64,000 nt of DNA, taken from NCBI GenBank assembly GCA_963281255.1, contig OY725492.1, positions 620,001-684,000 of the forward strand, written 5' to 3'. Made by a program: the position numbers and the translations under genes. The number at the start of each line of letters is the position of its first letter. The stretch's first letter is position 1. The stretch is from Aphrocallistes beatrix (taxonomy: Eukaryota; Porifera; Hexactinellida; Sceptrulophora; Aphrocallistidae). The notes beneath the pieces were generated by a model that saw only the letters and a list, made by a program, of their open reading frames with translations, searched no databases and was not told the DNA's origin. Positions 37,753 to 48,533 of the stretch are shown piece after piece.

Positions 37753-39069
37753 TTATTTGGGCGATTTCTTTCTGTTTCTCTTCTTTTTGCGTTTACTTGT
37801 TTTAGGAGGTTTCAATTTTAATTCGTTCTGAAAATTTCTCATGTGGATCTCATTGCATACTTCACAGCAAGATTCCACTTGACATATCTCTTTAAGCAAA
37901 TGTAATAGCTGCTCACGACTGAATTCTTCGAAGAAATAGAGTTCAGAATCTGCTTCACTAATTTCTATATCCTTTGTTGTAAATTCTGGATTGTTTTCAC
38001 AAGGAATTGATTCGATATCTGAGTTTTCATTTGTAAAAGGAACTGATTTTAAATGATTTTCTTTGAGAATAATCCCATTGCCAGATGTTTGCTTTGGATC
38101 CTTTGTTTTAGTTTCAATCATCAAGGAAATTGCTTCTGACAAATTTTGCAGAAATATTTTCTTCTCATCTATTCTCACATTACTTACGAAGAGAGGGCCC
38201 CCTTTCGTTTGATCAATAATATTCTTCAGTTTTTCCATGCCTTTTGCAGCGATTTGCTTTTGTAACCGTTCTACACTCGCTTCATATGTATTGCAATCTT
38301 TCAATTCATCTATGCTCGTGAAAATCACGATTGTTCTTTTCAAAAAGTTTGCTGTGTCCTCAACAAACAGTGTGGAAAAAGCTTGCAATTCCTCAAAGAA
38401 CTCTGAGATGAGTCTCTCATTTGATTTTATCAACAACATGAATATGCCAATTCCTCCAGTGTCATTAATAGTTTTTACCAATTCCTTCCAATAATCCCCT
38501 AACTCATCTAACTCCATGCCTCCGCACATTCCTGGCGATTCTATTAACTTTATTTCTAACCCTACATCGCCTACTTTGATATTAAATGCATTAGCTTCGA
38601 AGGTTTGTGCGAACATTGTATCTGCTCCTTTAAGTTGTGAATTTTCCGTTAAGTAGCCTAGAAGAGATGTCTGGCCGCATCCGCTTTTCCCTATCATCAT
38701 GACTTTTATAATGTTACTCGTAACATCAAAAGGGCTGATTTTGATCTTTGATTCCAAATCTATCGATCCTAGGTCAGTGGATGGTTCATAAACACTTGGA
38801 CCATTCTTTGTTTCTTTATCAAAAAATTGCATCATACTTGGATCCTGTTTTGAGAGTAAATTACGTAATTTTTCGTATTTTTCACATGCTCCTATTGGAT
38901 CCTCCATAATTTCTTTCATTTTTGGGTCTTCTAGCCGTGGCTCATTTTGAATCATCTTTGTTTCTTCTACATCTGGGAGATTTATAGGTATTGCATTTGC
39001 TAAGATAATATGCTCTGTATTCTTACTGTTTCCGGTCAATAAACTCAGAATTGATTTCATCCAAGACAT
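37753..39069 (-). CDS. AIG1/GIMAP-like protein with degenerate P-loop (probable pseudo-GTPase)
   Basis: 438-residue intronless frame. The domain core aligns with the AIG1 GTPase downstream but its motifs are altered. G1 reads IGKSGCGQTSLLGYL, with Gln where the catalytic P-loop Lys should be. G3 reads ESPGMCGG in place of DTPG-G. G4 reads FTSIDEL in place of T/N-K-x-D. About 125 residues precede the domain. The tail has a Cys cluster (CQVESCCEVC) and ends in a Lys/Arg-rich stretch (KTSKRKKKRNRKK), a possible membrane- or nucleic-acid-binding or nuclear signal. The long open frame argues for a functional, non-hydrolysing protein and not a pseudogene. Nucleotide binding is doubtful. Family assignment is good; function is unknown. 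Confidence 0.8.
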   Translation of the reverse strand: MSWMKSILSLLTGNSKNTEHIILANAIPINLPDVEETKMIQNEPRLEDPKMKEIMEDPIGACEKYEKLRNLLSKQDPSMMQFFDKETKNGPSVYEPSTDLGSIDLESKIKISPFDVTSNIIKVMMIGKSGCGQTSLLGYLTENSQLKGADTMFAQTFEANAFNIKVGDVGLEIKLIESPGMCGGMELDELGDYWKELVKTINDTGGIGIFMLLIKSNERLISEFFEELQAFSTLFVEDTANFLKRTIVIFTSIDELKDCNTYEASVERLQKQIAAKGMEKLKNIIDQTKGGPLFVSNVRIDEKKIFLQNLSEAISLMIETKTKDPKQTSGNGIILKENHLKSVPFTNENSDIESIPCENNPEFTTKDIEISEADSELYFFEEFSREQLLHLLKEICQVESCCEVCNEIHMRNFQNELKLKPPKTSKRKKKRNRKKSPK

Positions 39070-39633
39070 ATCTTTTGAAGGATTTGAGTCTAACTCGAGT
39101 GTTTATTTAGTAGATTAAACTATTAGCATTATGAATACTTTATTAAGTTTTCTACTACACAAAATCAGAATTGGAATCTGGTCAACTTGACAGAACCCAA
39201 CCAGACCCGAACCACGCATCTGAACCCGACCCGAAAAATCCGAACCTAATTCCAACTCTCCACAATATAGAGGATGTTCAAACATTACATGACGTTTCAA
39301 GGGGAGAGAGACAGTGGTGGAACCAGAAATTTTAATTTAGGGAGGTCAACTTAAATTTGATTGTCCTATAATTAATTAGAAGACCAGCGTCAATGCAGGT
39401 GCGTGCCAGGATTTTGAATTGGGGGGACTTAACCTCAGAAAATTCAAATCTTGCAAGTAGATGCTGAAAATATCTACAGCCATTCAACCATCTATGGAGC
39501 AATAATTTTGATCTAATTTATCTTACTATTCATTCATTTTGATGCGTAAAAATCAAGATAAAAGGTAGGGAGCAACTTTATAACTTTATTTTGGAGGGTC
39601 ATGGCTCCCCCTGGATCCATGACCCTCATCTCA

Positions 39634-39758
39634 CAATCCTCCAACTGTTATGCTTAGTCATTTTAATTTCCTCCTCTCTCCAGTAGCAGCTGCCCCCATG
39701 GAGCTGCTCTGGAGAGATGAGGAAATTAAAATGACTAAGCATAACCGTTGGAGGATTG
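39634..39758. repeat. Near-perfect long hairpin
   Basis: Arms of about 57 bp (39634-39691 and 39701-39758) are almost fully complementary: caatcctccaactgttatgc on the left against gcataaccgttggaggattg on the right. The loop is gcccccatgg. It could be a tiny fold-back MITE or a hairpin RNA precursor. No related second copy was noticed. Confidence 0.75.
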
Positions 39759-39929
39759 CTGTTACATAACGAATTATATCAGTTCATGGCCTACTAAATA
39801 CAGATCGTATATGTCACCGAGAAGGCCTGAAAAACAGAAGAATTGTGAATGAATTTCCTTTACGACCGCGTGTTTCAAAGTTAAAATAAAATAGAACAAC
39901 AGCAACAGAATGACCTTAATCCCAAAATT

Positions 39930-40350
39930 TGAAAATCATACTGGAATGTCTATGCAATCCTCAGTTGCTATGGAGACAAAAATGTTTAAGACAACTCAAA
40001 AGCTATAGATCATAAACATTAAATAATTATACTAATCAATACGCAAGCTATTACTTCCTATATGATAATAATAGTGTTTACGTGTTTATCATCTGAGTTA
40101 TCTAGGATTTTGTTACATCTCATTACTTCAATATAGATCATGATAAAATCCTGCTGGATAACTAAGAGAATATTGAAAGCCAATACGTGAATAATAATTA
40201 TCACATAGGAAGTAATAGCTTGTGGCTAGAATGGTATAATTATTTAATGTCTATGATCTATAGCTTTTGTTATGGCTCAAACATTCAATTTTTTGCCCGC
40301 ATAGCAACTGAAAAATGCATAGACATTCCAGTTAAGATTTTAAATTATTG
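39930..40350. mobile_element. Fold-back element
   Basis: Left arm gaaaatcatactggaatgtc to gcaagctattacttcctat; right arm is the inverse (ataggaagtaatagcttg to agacattccagttaagattt). A further 'gataaaatcc' loop lies at the centre. A single-arm relative is at 55860-55985, and the right flank 40380-40600 is also related to 55780-56150. Confidence 0.75.
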
Positions 40351-40647
40351 GAATTCAAAAATTCAAAAATTCTGATAACGATGTTTTAAATGAGCTAGAA
40401 CAGTAGCATTTTCCCTCTAAAAGAGCCTATTGCTCATTCATATGATGGCATATCAACTTATTGACAGATGAATTGCATACCCTGGTGCAATATTTGCATA
40501 TACGTAGCAATAATACATCTCAAAAGTTATCGTATACAGTTTTTGATTTATCGGTCTAATTAAATTTTGACTGTGTTTAAAATGGCCTTCTCGGTGGCAT
40601 ACTCGGCCGTGTATTAAGTAAGCCGTGATCAGTTGAAATTTCATGAT

Positions 40648-41135
40648 AACAAGCGCGCTTCGCTTGCTTGCGCTGCGCGGCTGGCGGACACTTTGTGTCC
40701 GCCGGAGACACCCTTCGGGTACTTGGGCTCACAATGATTAATTATAAGGTAGATAACATCTCTAAACATGTGTGTCTTACTGTTATAATCGATATCACTC
40801 GAAAAATTATCAAATTTGTCAGTTTAAAAATTGTTGATGCGTAATGATGACATCATAACAGAGTGATGTATCATAATTCTTTAATGAAAGTTTATCATAT
40901 TGGAGATATATTAATATGCACATTCTATTAAAATTTCAGTCTTCTATCACCTAAAATAGCTGAGTTGTCGAAAAAATGAAATTTCTAATTATAAAAAAGG
41001 TGACAATGACGTCGACATTTTCGTCTGAGGTCAGAACATAGTGGAGCCATAGCCAAAAGACTCCCATGTGCCAAAAATCAGCTTTTTCCGAAAAGAGGAT
41101 GTTGGATTTTAGGATTTCTGTGTTATCTAACTCTT
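40648..41135 (+). repeat. R1 repeat, long copy
   Basis: Complete head acaagcgcgcttcgcttgct with the ggcggacactttgtgtccgcc hairpin, body with gatgacatcataacagagtg, and an extended tail agtggagccatagccaaaag that is also present at 22771-22800. Confidence 0.85.
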
Positions 41136-41169
41136 GAACAGGGCGTTCAAAAATCATGATGTTTAATTA

Positions 41170-41815
41170 GTGAGATCTAAACTTTGGGTTTAGCTATATG
41201 TGGTCTGGGCGTGTATTCCTTAAGTACGTTTGGACTTAGTTCATTTATAACATATTTTGCTTTGGAATACATGTTAAAACATTCTGATGCTTTTGTCCCT
41301 TTCTAAAACCTAGTAAGTAGAATATAAAATGACTTTTTATTTTGTTATATTGTTCTTTTTGTAGTAAGCGCTAGCAAACCTCCCTCATACAAATATCTGT
41401 TAATGCACTTAAAATGAAGTGGGAGAAGAATGTCGCATCTATATACTCAGCACATTATGAATAGTAACTTAAGTAATAAGATATACGCATAAGACATAGT
41501 AGCAATAATTAGATAGTTTGATAACTCACTTAGCCTTGAGATAATATCATAGTCAAATATACTAAATGTACTACTGCACTATGATTAGAGTAATGTATAC
41601 TAGTTGATATGAGGAGCTTACATCATATTGGAGTCGACATCATAAGGAGCTTACATCAGCTCCTTATATGTCTGATTTATAATCCTTGCTTTGAGAGTAA
41701 GTATATTCAATGTTATATGAATCATCTTCCTTAGAGATGATGACTTGGTTTTATGTGAGATGAACAAATGAGTAAATATAAAAATTGAAACATTATTTAA
41801 GATGGAAAGTTAAGC
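41170..41815 (+). repeat. Segment duplicated at 47030-48145
   Basis: Collinear matches: aactttgggtttagct, atacaaatatctg-taatgc, gcacattatgaatag, actagttgatatga, gagtttacatcag/gagcttacatcag and cttgctttgagagtaa. The other copy follows the NHL pseudogene. No ORF. Confidence 0.6.
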
Positions 41816-42159
41816 TAACATACCAACCATTAACATACTAGCTAACATACTAACCATTCTTTGGGTCATAGGTATACATAGATATTTTCCTGATGTGTAA
41901 TTACCTTTTTACCATAGCCTACTGCATATATGGCTTCAACAAATTTTTACGTGGTCAAAATTGAAAATTAATAAAAATATGTTTCGAATGGGAAAGATGT
42001 TAAAATTTGTAGTTTTGCACAAAAATGCTGGCCAAGAACCCTTTGGAGAATTTCTAAAATGCCCTATTGGCTCAAAGATTGTGATAAAATTCCCGACTGG
42101 CAAGCTGAATTTTGAAGTTGTCATTGTCAGAATGAACTTGTGTAGAATAATCTATAATA

Positions 42160-42445
42160 ATAAGGGGTAAAGCAGGATTTTCTGTTTAGAATATTAAGAA
42201 ATTGAAAGTGAGAAAGGCATTTCTGAACCGAAAGGGGTGATGGAGTGGCATTTACGACAGTGACTGCGGGAGAAAGAGTAGAGAACAGTTGACTTAAAAA
42301 AAATCGATTGAAATTTTGGTTCGAAACATTTTCTGGTGAGATATCTATAAAAATAGGGGTGAAATGCAGCATTTTTGTTTAGAGTATTAGACAATTGAAA
42401 GTGAAAATATTTTTCTGAAAGAAGGGGGTGGTGGAGTGCTATTTT
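42160..42445 (+). repeat. Tandem duplication, unit about 190 bp
   Basis: 'aggggtaaagcaggattttctgtttagaatatta ... gatggagtggcattt' is repeated as 'aggggtgaaatgcagcatttttgtttagagtatta ... ggtggagtgctattt' (shown in parts). A degenerate array of 'acatgtgacaattctgca' units follows to 42560. Confidence 0.55.
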
Positions 42446-43033
42446 AGGACATGTGAAAATTCTGCAAAATTCCATTCTGACAAGTACCAATTCGACAAAT
42501 TCCATTCTGCCATGTGACAATTCTGCAAAAGTCCATCTTGACATGTGACAACTTCCATTATTTTGACAACTGACAACTTCAAATTTCTGATAAATGCACG
42601 CAACTCTTCCCAACCTTAAATTCTTGGTGGCAGCATGACTCAAGGGATAGATATTATACATACGTATGTATATAAAAATGTCCCGCTCAAAAATATGCAA
42701 AATTGTTTCTTTTACAAAATGAATGTTTCTGCTTTATGAAAAATGCCTTTGAAGTAGTATTTAGGATGTTTCAAGTCAATTATCCTTACTATTAAACTCG
42801 ATTAATGTACATATATATATATATATATATACAAGCGCGCTTGTTTATATATAGAATACCTTTCGAGTTATGCTGACCGCAAATTTAAACCCCTCATTCC
42901 CGTATATTTTTATGAAAATTTTCAATTTTATATTCTTGGACTTGATATACCCTTAATATGCATTCCACTACACGAAGACACAATTAATGTCATAGCAGCT
43001 ATAACATTAATTGTGCCATTGTGTATTAAATAT

Positions 43034-43115
43034 AACAAGCGCGCTTCGCTTCCTTGCGCTGCGAGGCTTGCGGACACTCTATGTCCGCAGAGTCGCCCTG
43101 CGGGCGCCTTGGATT
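43034..43115 (+). repeat. R1 repeat head only
   Basis: acaagcgcgcttcgcttcct, then gcggacactctatgtccgc and cgccctgcgggcgcc, without the AT-rich body. Confidence 0.65.
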
Positions 43116-43581
43116 ACTCAATCCAGCCTGTTTTGGTAATTTATATAAATATTTTAAACTAAGGTTAGAGGTTTTTGTTCAAAGCTCACAAATTTTAACC
43201 TCATTCCCTTCCGAAGTAGGATTTTGCAATTTTGCAATTTTGACTTCTATGTCATAATTTACTCTTAAAGCAATGCTAAATTCCGCTACCTGCACTTCAA
43301 GATTTAAGACTAGTTTCTTGGCCGGCACTCTTGTCACTGTATTATTTCTTCGTATTCATGAATCCTAAGAGATTTTCAAGATACCTATTCTAAATACAGT
43401 ATTTGATTAAAGGCTTAGTGTGGATAAAGTTCTTTGAAAAGAGTCTTTTATACTATATCAAGCCGTGCATATACGTATTATACTTCTAGTAAGAATTTTT
43501 TTCTAATTAATGCAATAATTATCATATTATAATTTCTTAGTTTTATTTATACGATTTGACAAAATTAAATCAAAATCACAC

Positions 43582-43769
43582 TACAGTCAGGCTCGCTTAA
43601 TATGAGCCCGCTTAATATGAACATGCGTTTATTATGAACTAACCTCCTGGTCCCAATTTCATATTTAGATAGGATTTGATTGAACCAAGTTCGCTTAAAT
43701 ATGAAGTATCTCTATTATAAACAGATTATTTGGTCCCCTGGTGGTTCACAATAAGTGACCCCAACTGTA
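43582..43769. mobile_element. 190-bp CAGTCAGG MITE
   Basis: Ends tacagtcaggctcgcttaat and aataagtgaccccaactgta are inverted. It lies directly upstream of the start of the coiled-coil/NHL pseudogene, just before its acceptor-like cttag. Confidence 0.8.
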
Positions 43770-44530
43770 TTTCATTTCTTAGATTGAACACAAGATGGCA
43801 CAGAGACTTCCTGAAATAGAAGATTCTGATGTTTCGTCAAACAATTTGGAAAGTGAGTTAAAGATTGTGAAGCAGAGAGTAGAGCATGTGAAACAACAAG
43901 TTAAGATAGCATTCCAGGAATTTACTGCCAAGTTGATACAGAGGGAAAATGAACTATTGGCAGAGTTTGACGATATTCCGACTTGTATCAAGGTTAAAGC
44001 AGATGAATGCCGAGAAGCATGGCACAACTGAAACAACATAGAGCAGAAACTGGAAAGAACTTACAAACCAACAAACTGAATCAATTTCTAAAAGTCAGTT
44101 AGATAATATAAAGTTAGAGCATAGCATTCAATACATAAGGCAATGCCAGTCACTATTTTTTGGACCAGGAATTGCTTAGTATATTCAAATTTATATTCAT
44201 CCTTTATACGTTATATATGATTAATTAAACCCTCGCCTGGCTAGGTCTCAAAAGTATAAATAGAGAAAACCCCACTTTCATTTTCACTTTCAGTTCACTT
44301 TCAATGTACTTTCATTTTCACTTTCAACATTCCTAGCCAACCGCGGGTTAAGCAATTTAAGTGACCGCACTAATATATGACCATTAATTGTCAAGACATA
44401 TTTGATCTTTGTAATTATTTTTATTCCGGAGAAAACAAATATGACATAATATAAATATTAAGCTCATAAATACAAAATAAACATTGGAATTAGAGAAGTA
44501 CTAATGAGTCGGACTTCTACTTCTTGATGA

Positions 44531-44632
44531 CAGACTATGGCTTGACTTATCTTGAGAGACAGACTTGACTTAGCTTGGGGATATACTTGACTTAGCTTGA
44601 GGATAGACTTGACTTAGCTTGAGATATACTTT
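44531..44632 (+). repeat. Minisatellite, unit about 22 bp
   Basis: About four units like gacttgacttagcttgagga, imperfect, inside the 44120-46000 transposon. Confidence 0.65.
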
Positions 44633-45055
44633 GTTTCGCTGGAAAACCTTGGAGAACTTAATAAGGGCTAAATTTATATTTTGCCTTTCCAAGCTGATAG
44701 CCAGCAAGCTTTCGATGTTAATTTGGGGGCACTTCTAAATAAATTGCATTTATCCAAATTAAATAAGGTTCTTATGTACATGTTTTTGGAGTAACGAGGA
44801 TTGCATTCACTAAATTGGGGGAAGGTAGAACAGTTTTTCGTAATCTTTTAAATCCAGTCCATTGTTTCTAACAAACTTGAGTATACGTATGATTCTAGAA
44901 TAATTGCATTACTTAAGTCTAAAGAAACCATTCACCTTTGAAATCTTGTTGTTTTGGTAGTCTTCACAGGTCTTGGAATGGCTCGATACCATTTTCACGA
45001 AGAGCACCATCTTTTGGTAAATTAGAAAAACTTCGTAGAGTGTTCTACTGGATCT

Positions 45056-45635
45056 ACGACAATTCGTCACGAACAATTCATCACCGACAATTCATCACAA
45101 ACAATTCGTTACTGTATAATATCCAATGTATGTGTCCTCGAAGTAGTTCGCAATATCCTGTGCACGTGGATCAAACCCATCTGCCGAAAGCAGATCGTCA
45201 AATGCCTCTTCTACATCACCATGTGGTAGGAATGCCAAAGCTGGAAGACAACGTAGCCATGAAGCACAACCAGGATTGTTTGGTAGTCGTGCTGTAAACC
45301 TGCGGCTTGTATCCATCGCCAAACACTGACTAAGATGAAAGAAGCAGCCCATACAATGTATCCCTGGAAACGCTTCTTGGAATGCTCGAATTGCGCCTTT
45401 TTCGAAGTCAGTCATTAGGCAACTTGGATTGAGCCCAGGTTGTAGTCACCTGCTGAAAGATATTCGGAGAAATTTTAAGAGTCCCATCCGCGTACCATTT
45501 GCTACTTTGTAGCATCTAATTTATGAAGACATTGTAGTGTAGTGATGAAATGTCACCATCCGTGATGAATTGTCACCAGTGATGAATGGTTCGTGATGAA
45601 TTGACTGTGATGAATTGTTTGCGATGAATTGTCGT
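45056..45635 (-). mobile_element. Truncated Mutator-like (MULE) element with inverted ends
   Basis: The left end acgacaattcgtcacgaaca continues into several 'caattcatcac' units. The right end is its inverse (tgtttgcgatgaattgtcgt). It contains the transposase fragment at 45095-45415. It is nested within the CATAG-end transposon. Confidence 0.65.
45095..45415 (-). pseudogene. MULE transposase fragment
   Basis: A 106-residue open piece reading MTDFEKGAIRAFQEAFPG, then GCFFHLSQCL and LPALAFLPHGDVEEAFDDLL. This matches the second half of the MULE/FLYWCH-associated transposase catalytic domain (TDFE acidic residue, then the C/H GCFFHLSQ block). The N-terminal DDE residues and the SWIM finger are missing, so it is a dead fragment. 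Confidence 0.75.
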
Positions 45636-46395
45636 GCTTCCGTTCTACTCCTCTGTAATTGGAAGTAAAGCCAGGCGCGACACAAGACATCTCGTCCAAA
45701 TATTAACTAATGCAATTAGTGTTGTCAAATGAGGCTTTATAAATTAGTAATAGAAATGATATACAATAAAACAATACGTAAGTGTAATACACTAGTGTTA
45801 TATGTGAAGTAAATATAAATATTGTGGTTACATAATATTTTCAAAATGAATATTTAATCAACCCATGAACACAAAATATGTTATAATTATATAGTAGATA
45901 ATAACATTATTAATTTAGCGGTTTTAGGATTGAATATACTAAGCAACCCATGGTACTAATTTTTTGGTGACTGCCATTGCCTTATGTATAGAATGCTATG
46001 GTTAGAGATTAAAAGAATATCTAATGAGGACGTTTCATTTCCACATATTTCTCTACGATTGTATATGACACCCTTCGTTACTGGACTAAAAGACGCGATT
46101 CAATATACAAGTATGTTCTATTCAGAAGCAGCAGAGGTTAAAAAGGCACTCATAATTTATACAATTATTTCAACTCGACGGGACCTTTATCCGTTCTATC
46201 CCGAGTGGGATGCCTCCAACTTCTGTCTTGATAAACATAATAATTTCATAGTTAGTGACTCGACGTCTCATTGCATTAACGTATATTCAGAAGATGGAGT
46301 CTTGATTCACACGATTGGATTGGAGGTAATGAGCAATGAGGCACCTTTTGGAGGTGTCGCTGTTAATGCTAGTGGGAAGATTTTCATTTCAAGGT

Positions 46396-48533
46396 AAGAA
46401 TTGAATTGAATTGATCAATATTATTTGTATAGTATTTTAATACCAAATCAAGTTTATATTGGTTGTGCTGATTTCCTTCAAATACACCTGTGCATGTCTA
46501 GGTTGAGATAGAGCAAAATACCAAATGATTTGAACTCAAGAGGTCCTAATTCATTTATAAACTCAATTGGTATAGATGTATACTTTTCAAATTAATTAAT
46601 ATCAATATTATGTGAATTTTTTCTGATATTTAAATTAATATTGAGGAAGAGTATTAAACTCTCCACACCTGGAAATGGAGCGCCCTTCAGCAACTGATCC
46701 AAATTTATAAATAAAATGTACTCCTCTATTCACTCCTTTAAGAATTCTTTTCGAAAAAATGCTCCAAAAAATCGATTATGCATCAAAATTCACAGGAAGA
46801 TCGAAAAAGGCTTGGAAAGGTGCGCTAGATTTTTAAAGATAAATACTAGAATATTTATTATTAAGGTCATTTGCTAAATTAAATCTAATCTATAATTTAA
46901 TGCCAGCTAAGAAACATTGAGAAAAACGTTTAGAGTATCAGGAGAGATTAGGGAAACAAGGAGTTACTAACAATATGACCATATATGAACCCTACCATAC
47001 CCGATCCGAAAAATCAGTAGTGACTTAAACTTTGGGTTTAGCTGTCTGTGGTCTGGGCCTGTACTTTTCAATTATTTTCGGACTTTCAGTTCAGTTTTTT
47101 GTTTGAAGATGTACCGTTTGAATAAGCGGTCCAGCGCTTATTCAAACCCCTTGGCGTTTTTTCGGGAAAATATAGCATGTTAAACTTTTCCATTCAACCA
47201 TGGTACTACTTTGCAAGCCCTGAAAAGCCTCATTTATACAAATATCTGGCAATGCGCTTGAAATAAGATAGGAGAAAATATGCTGTCTCACTCCCCAGAC
47301 AAAAGAGTTCATTATCTCGCACATAATTAGTACTAAAATGGGTCTATTCGTGAAGGTAAATATTTTTAAACAGTAGGAATATAATTAATCTGGTTTCAGA
47401 TTCAAAATACTTGTATTTATATTTGATTTAGTCCTAATGGAAGATTTTTATTTGATTATGTATTCCCAACTTATTTAAATTATCAATAAGTGCTACTTTG
47501 TGACACATATGTCCATTTTAACTACTATACATGATGTGATGAATTACCTCTGGTGGCAAAGTTGATACTATTATTCATGATTTGAGCAATTTATTGAGTA
47601 CTTCAATTATGACTTCGAATGTGCAGATTTCGAATCGTAAATCATACTCCTAATCACTTAGAGTTTTATTGTATTTCCCTTCATTAAGAGATATCATTTG
47701 CTACTATTTGTATGAGAAAGAATGAAGTGTGTTCAAATACTTTTATCTGGTTAGTGTAGTATGTGATTAGCACATTATGAATAGCATTAACTAACATGAT
47801 ATAAATCATACTACCTACATAGTAAAATTATATATATATCTATATATGGGTTAATGAGTTTCTTAGTTAAAGTTCATCAAATATTATATATCATAAATCA
47901 ACTGTACTACTGCATTATTAAAGTAATGCAAACTAGTTGATATGAAGAGTTTACAACATATTTGAGTTGACATCATAAAGAGTTTACATCAGTTCCTTAT
48001 ATCTAGCTAATAATATCTTGCTTTGAGAGTAATAACTCTCAATGTTAAATGAATTATTGCCTTTCTTTTATGAGAAATGTTGACTTGGTTTAATGTGAGA
48101 TAAAAATGAGTAAGAATTAAAAATTGAAACATTAATTAAGATGTACTTTGATGGCTGAAGATGATGCTGATGATGTCATCATCAATATAGATCTAGCTGC
48201 GCGAAACTTTATTTATAAGTATCGTATAATTAAATACACTGGCTAGGTACATGAAAACAATCAAAGAGATGTGTACACTCTAAAATGCTGGATGAAACCC
48301 TAGATAAGGATATATATATATATATATCTTTCTCGATATTGGGCTATTTCTCCTCTTCGACACCACAGAAAAATGATAATGGGAAACAGGAATATTTTTG
48401 AGAAATACATTCAATCCATTTATAAGTAGCAATATAATACAAATTTCGTACCATATTCAACTAAAATTAAACTTACTAAAAAAATCCAAATTATACATAT
48501 ATTTATACACGATACTACAACAAATTCTTATAT
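46396..48533. other. Non-coding stretch between NHL pseudogene and copy B
   Basis: It includes the duplicated blocks 46887-46986 and 47030-48145 and a (ta)n tract near 48311-48330. No gene was recognised. Confidence 0.5.
47030..48145 (+). repeat. Segment duplicated at 41170-41815
   Basis: Shares agcacattatgaatag, actagttgatatga, gagtttacatcag, ttgctttgagagtaa and aaaaattgaaacatta in the same order as 41170-41815, with extra DNA in the middle of this copy. Confidence 0.6.

Larger units (their letters stand above)
39070..43780. other. Repeat-rich gene-poor stretch
   Basis: No gene was recognised. It contains a long hairpin, a fold-back element, R1 copies, a diverged segmental duplication and a tandem duplication, each listed separately. 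Confidence 0.55.
44120..46000. mobile_element. 1.9-kb CATAG-end DNA transposon with 7-bp target duplication
   Basis: Ends catagcattcaatacataag and the inverse cttatgtatagaatgctatg extend into about 70-bp inverted repeats (to ttgcttagtatattcaa). The direct repeat gttagag is exact at 44113-44119 and 46001-46007. The interior holds a 22-bp minisatellite, a TATA-like repeat and a MULE fragment. No complete transposase was found, so it is a non-autonomous composite. It shares end sequence and target-duplication length with 13934-14389. Confidence 0.85.
43795..46395 (+). pseudogene. Coiled-coil/NHL-repeat gene, broken and transposon-interrupted
   Basis: The start MAQRLPEIEDSDVSSN leads into a helical coiled coil (KIVKQRVEHVKQQVKIAFQ, QRENELLAEFDDIP) to ECREAWHN at 44031, where an in-frame TGA occurs. 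Beyond it the frame must shift at least twice to read KLNQFL and then SQLDNIKLE. At KLE a 1,881-bp transposon (44120-46000) is inserted. Removing it rejoins ...DNIKLE to IKRISNEDVSFPH. The second part ends with NHL blades: FCLDKHNNFIVSD, CINVYSEDGVLIHTIG, FGGVAVNASGKIFIS, then a donor GTAAGA at 46396. Coiled-coil/NHL genes of this type (TRIM-like without RING) are numerous in sponges. The stop, shifts and insertion make it a pseudogene. Confidence 0.75.

Noticed and set aside
43779..44039. 86-residue minus-strand frame
   Set aside because: Antisense shadow of the coiled-coil start of the NHL pseudogene.
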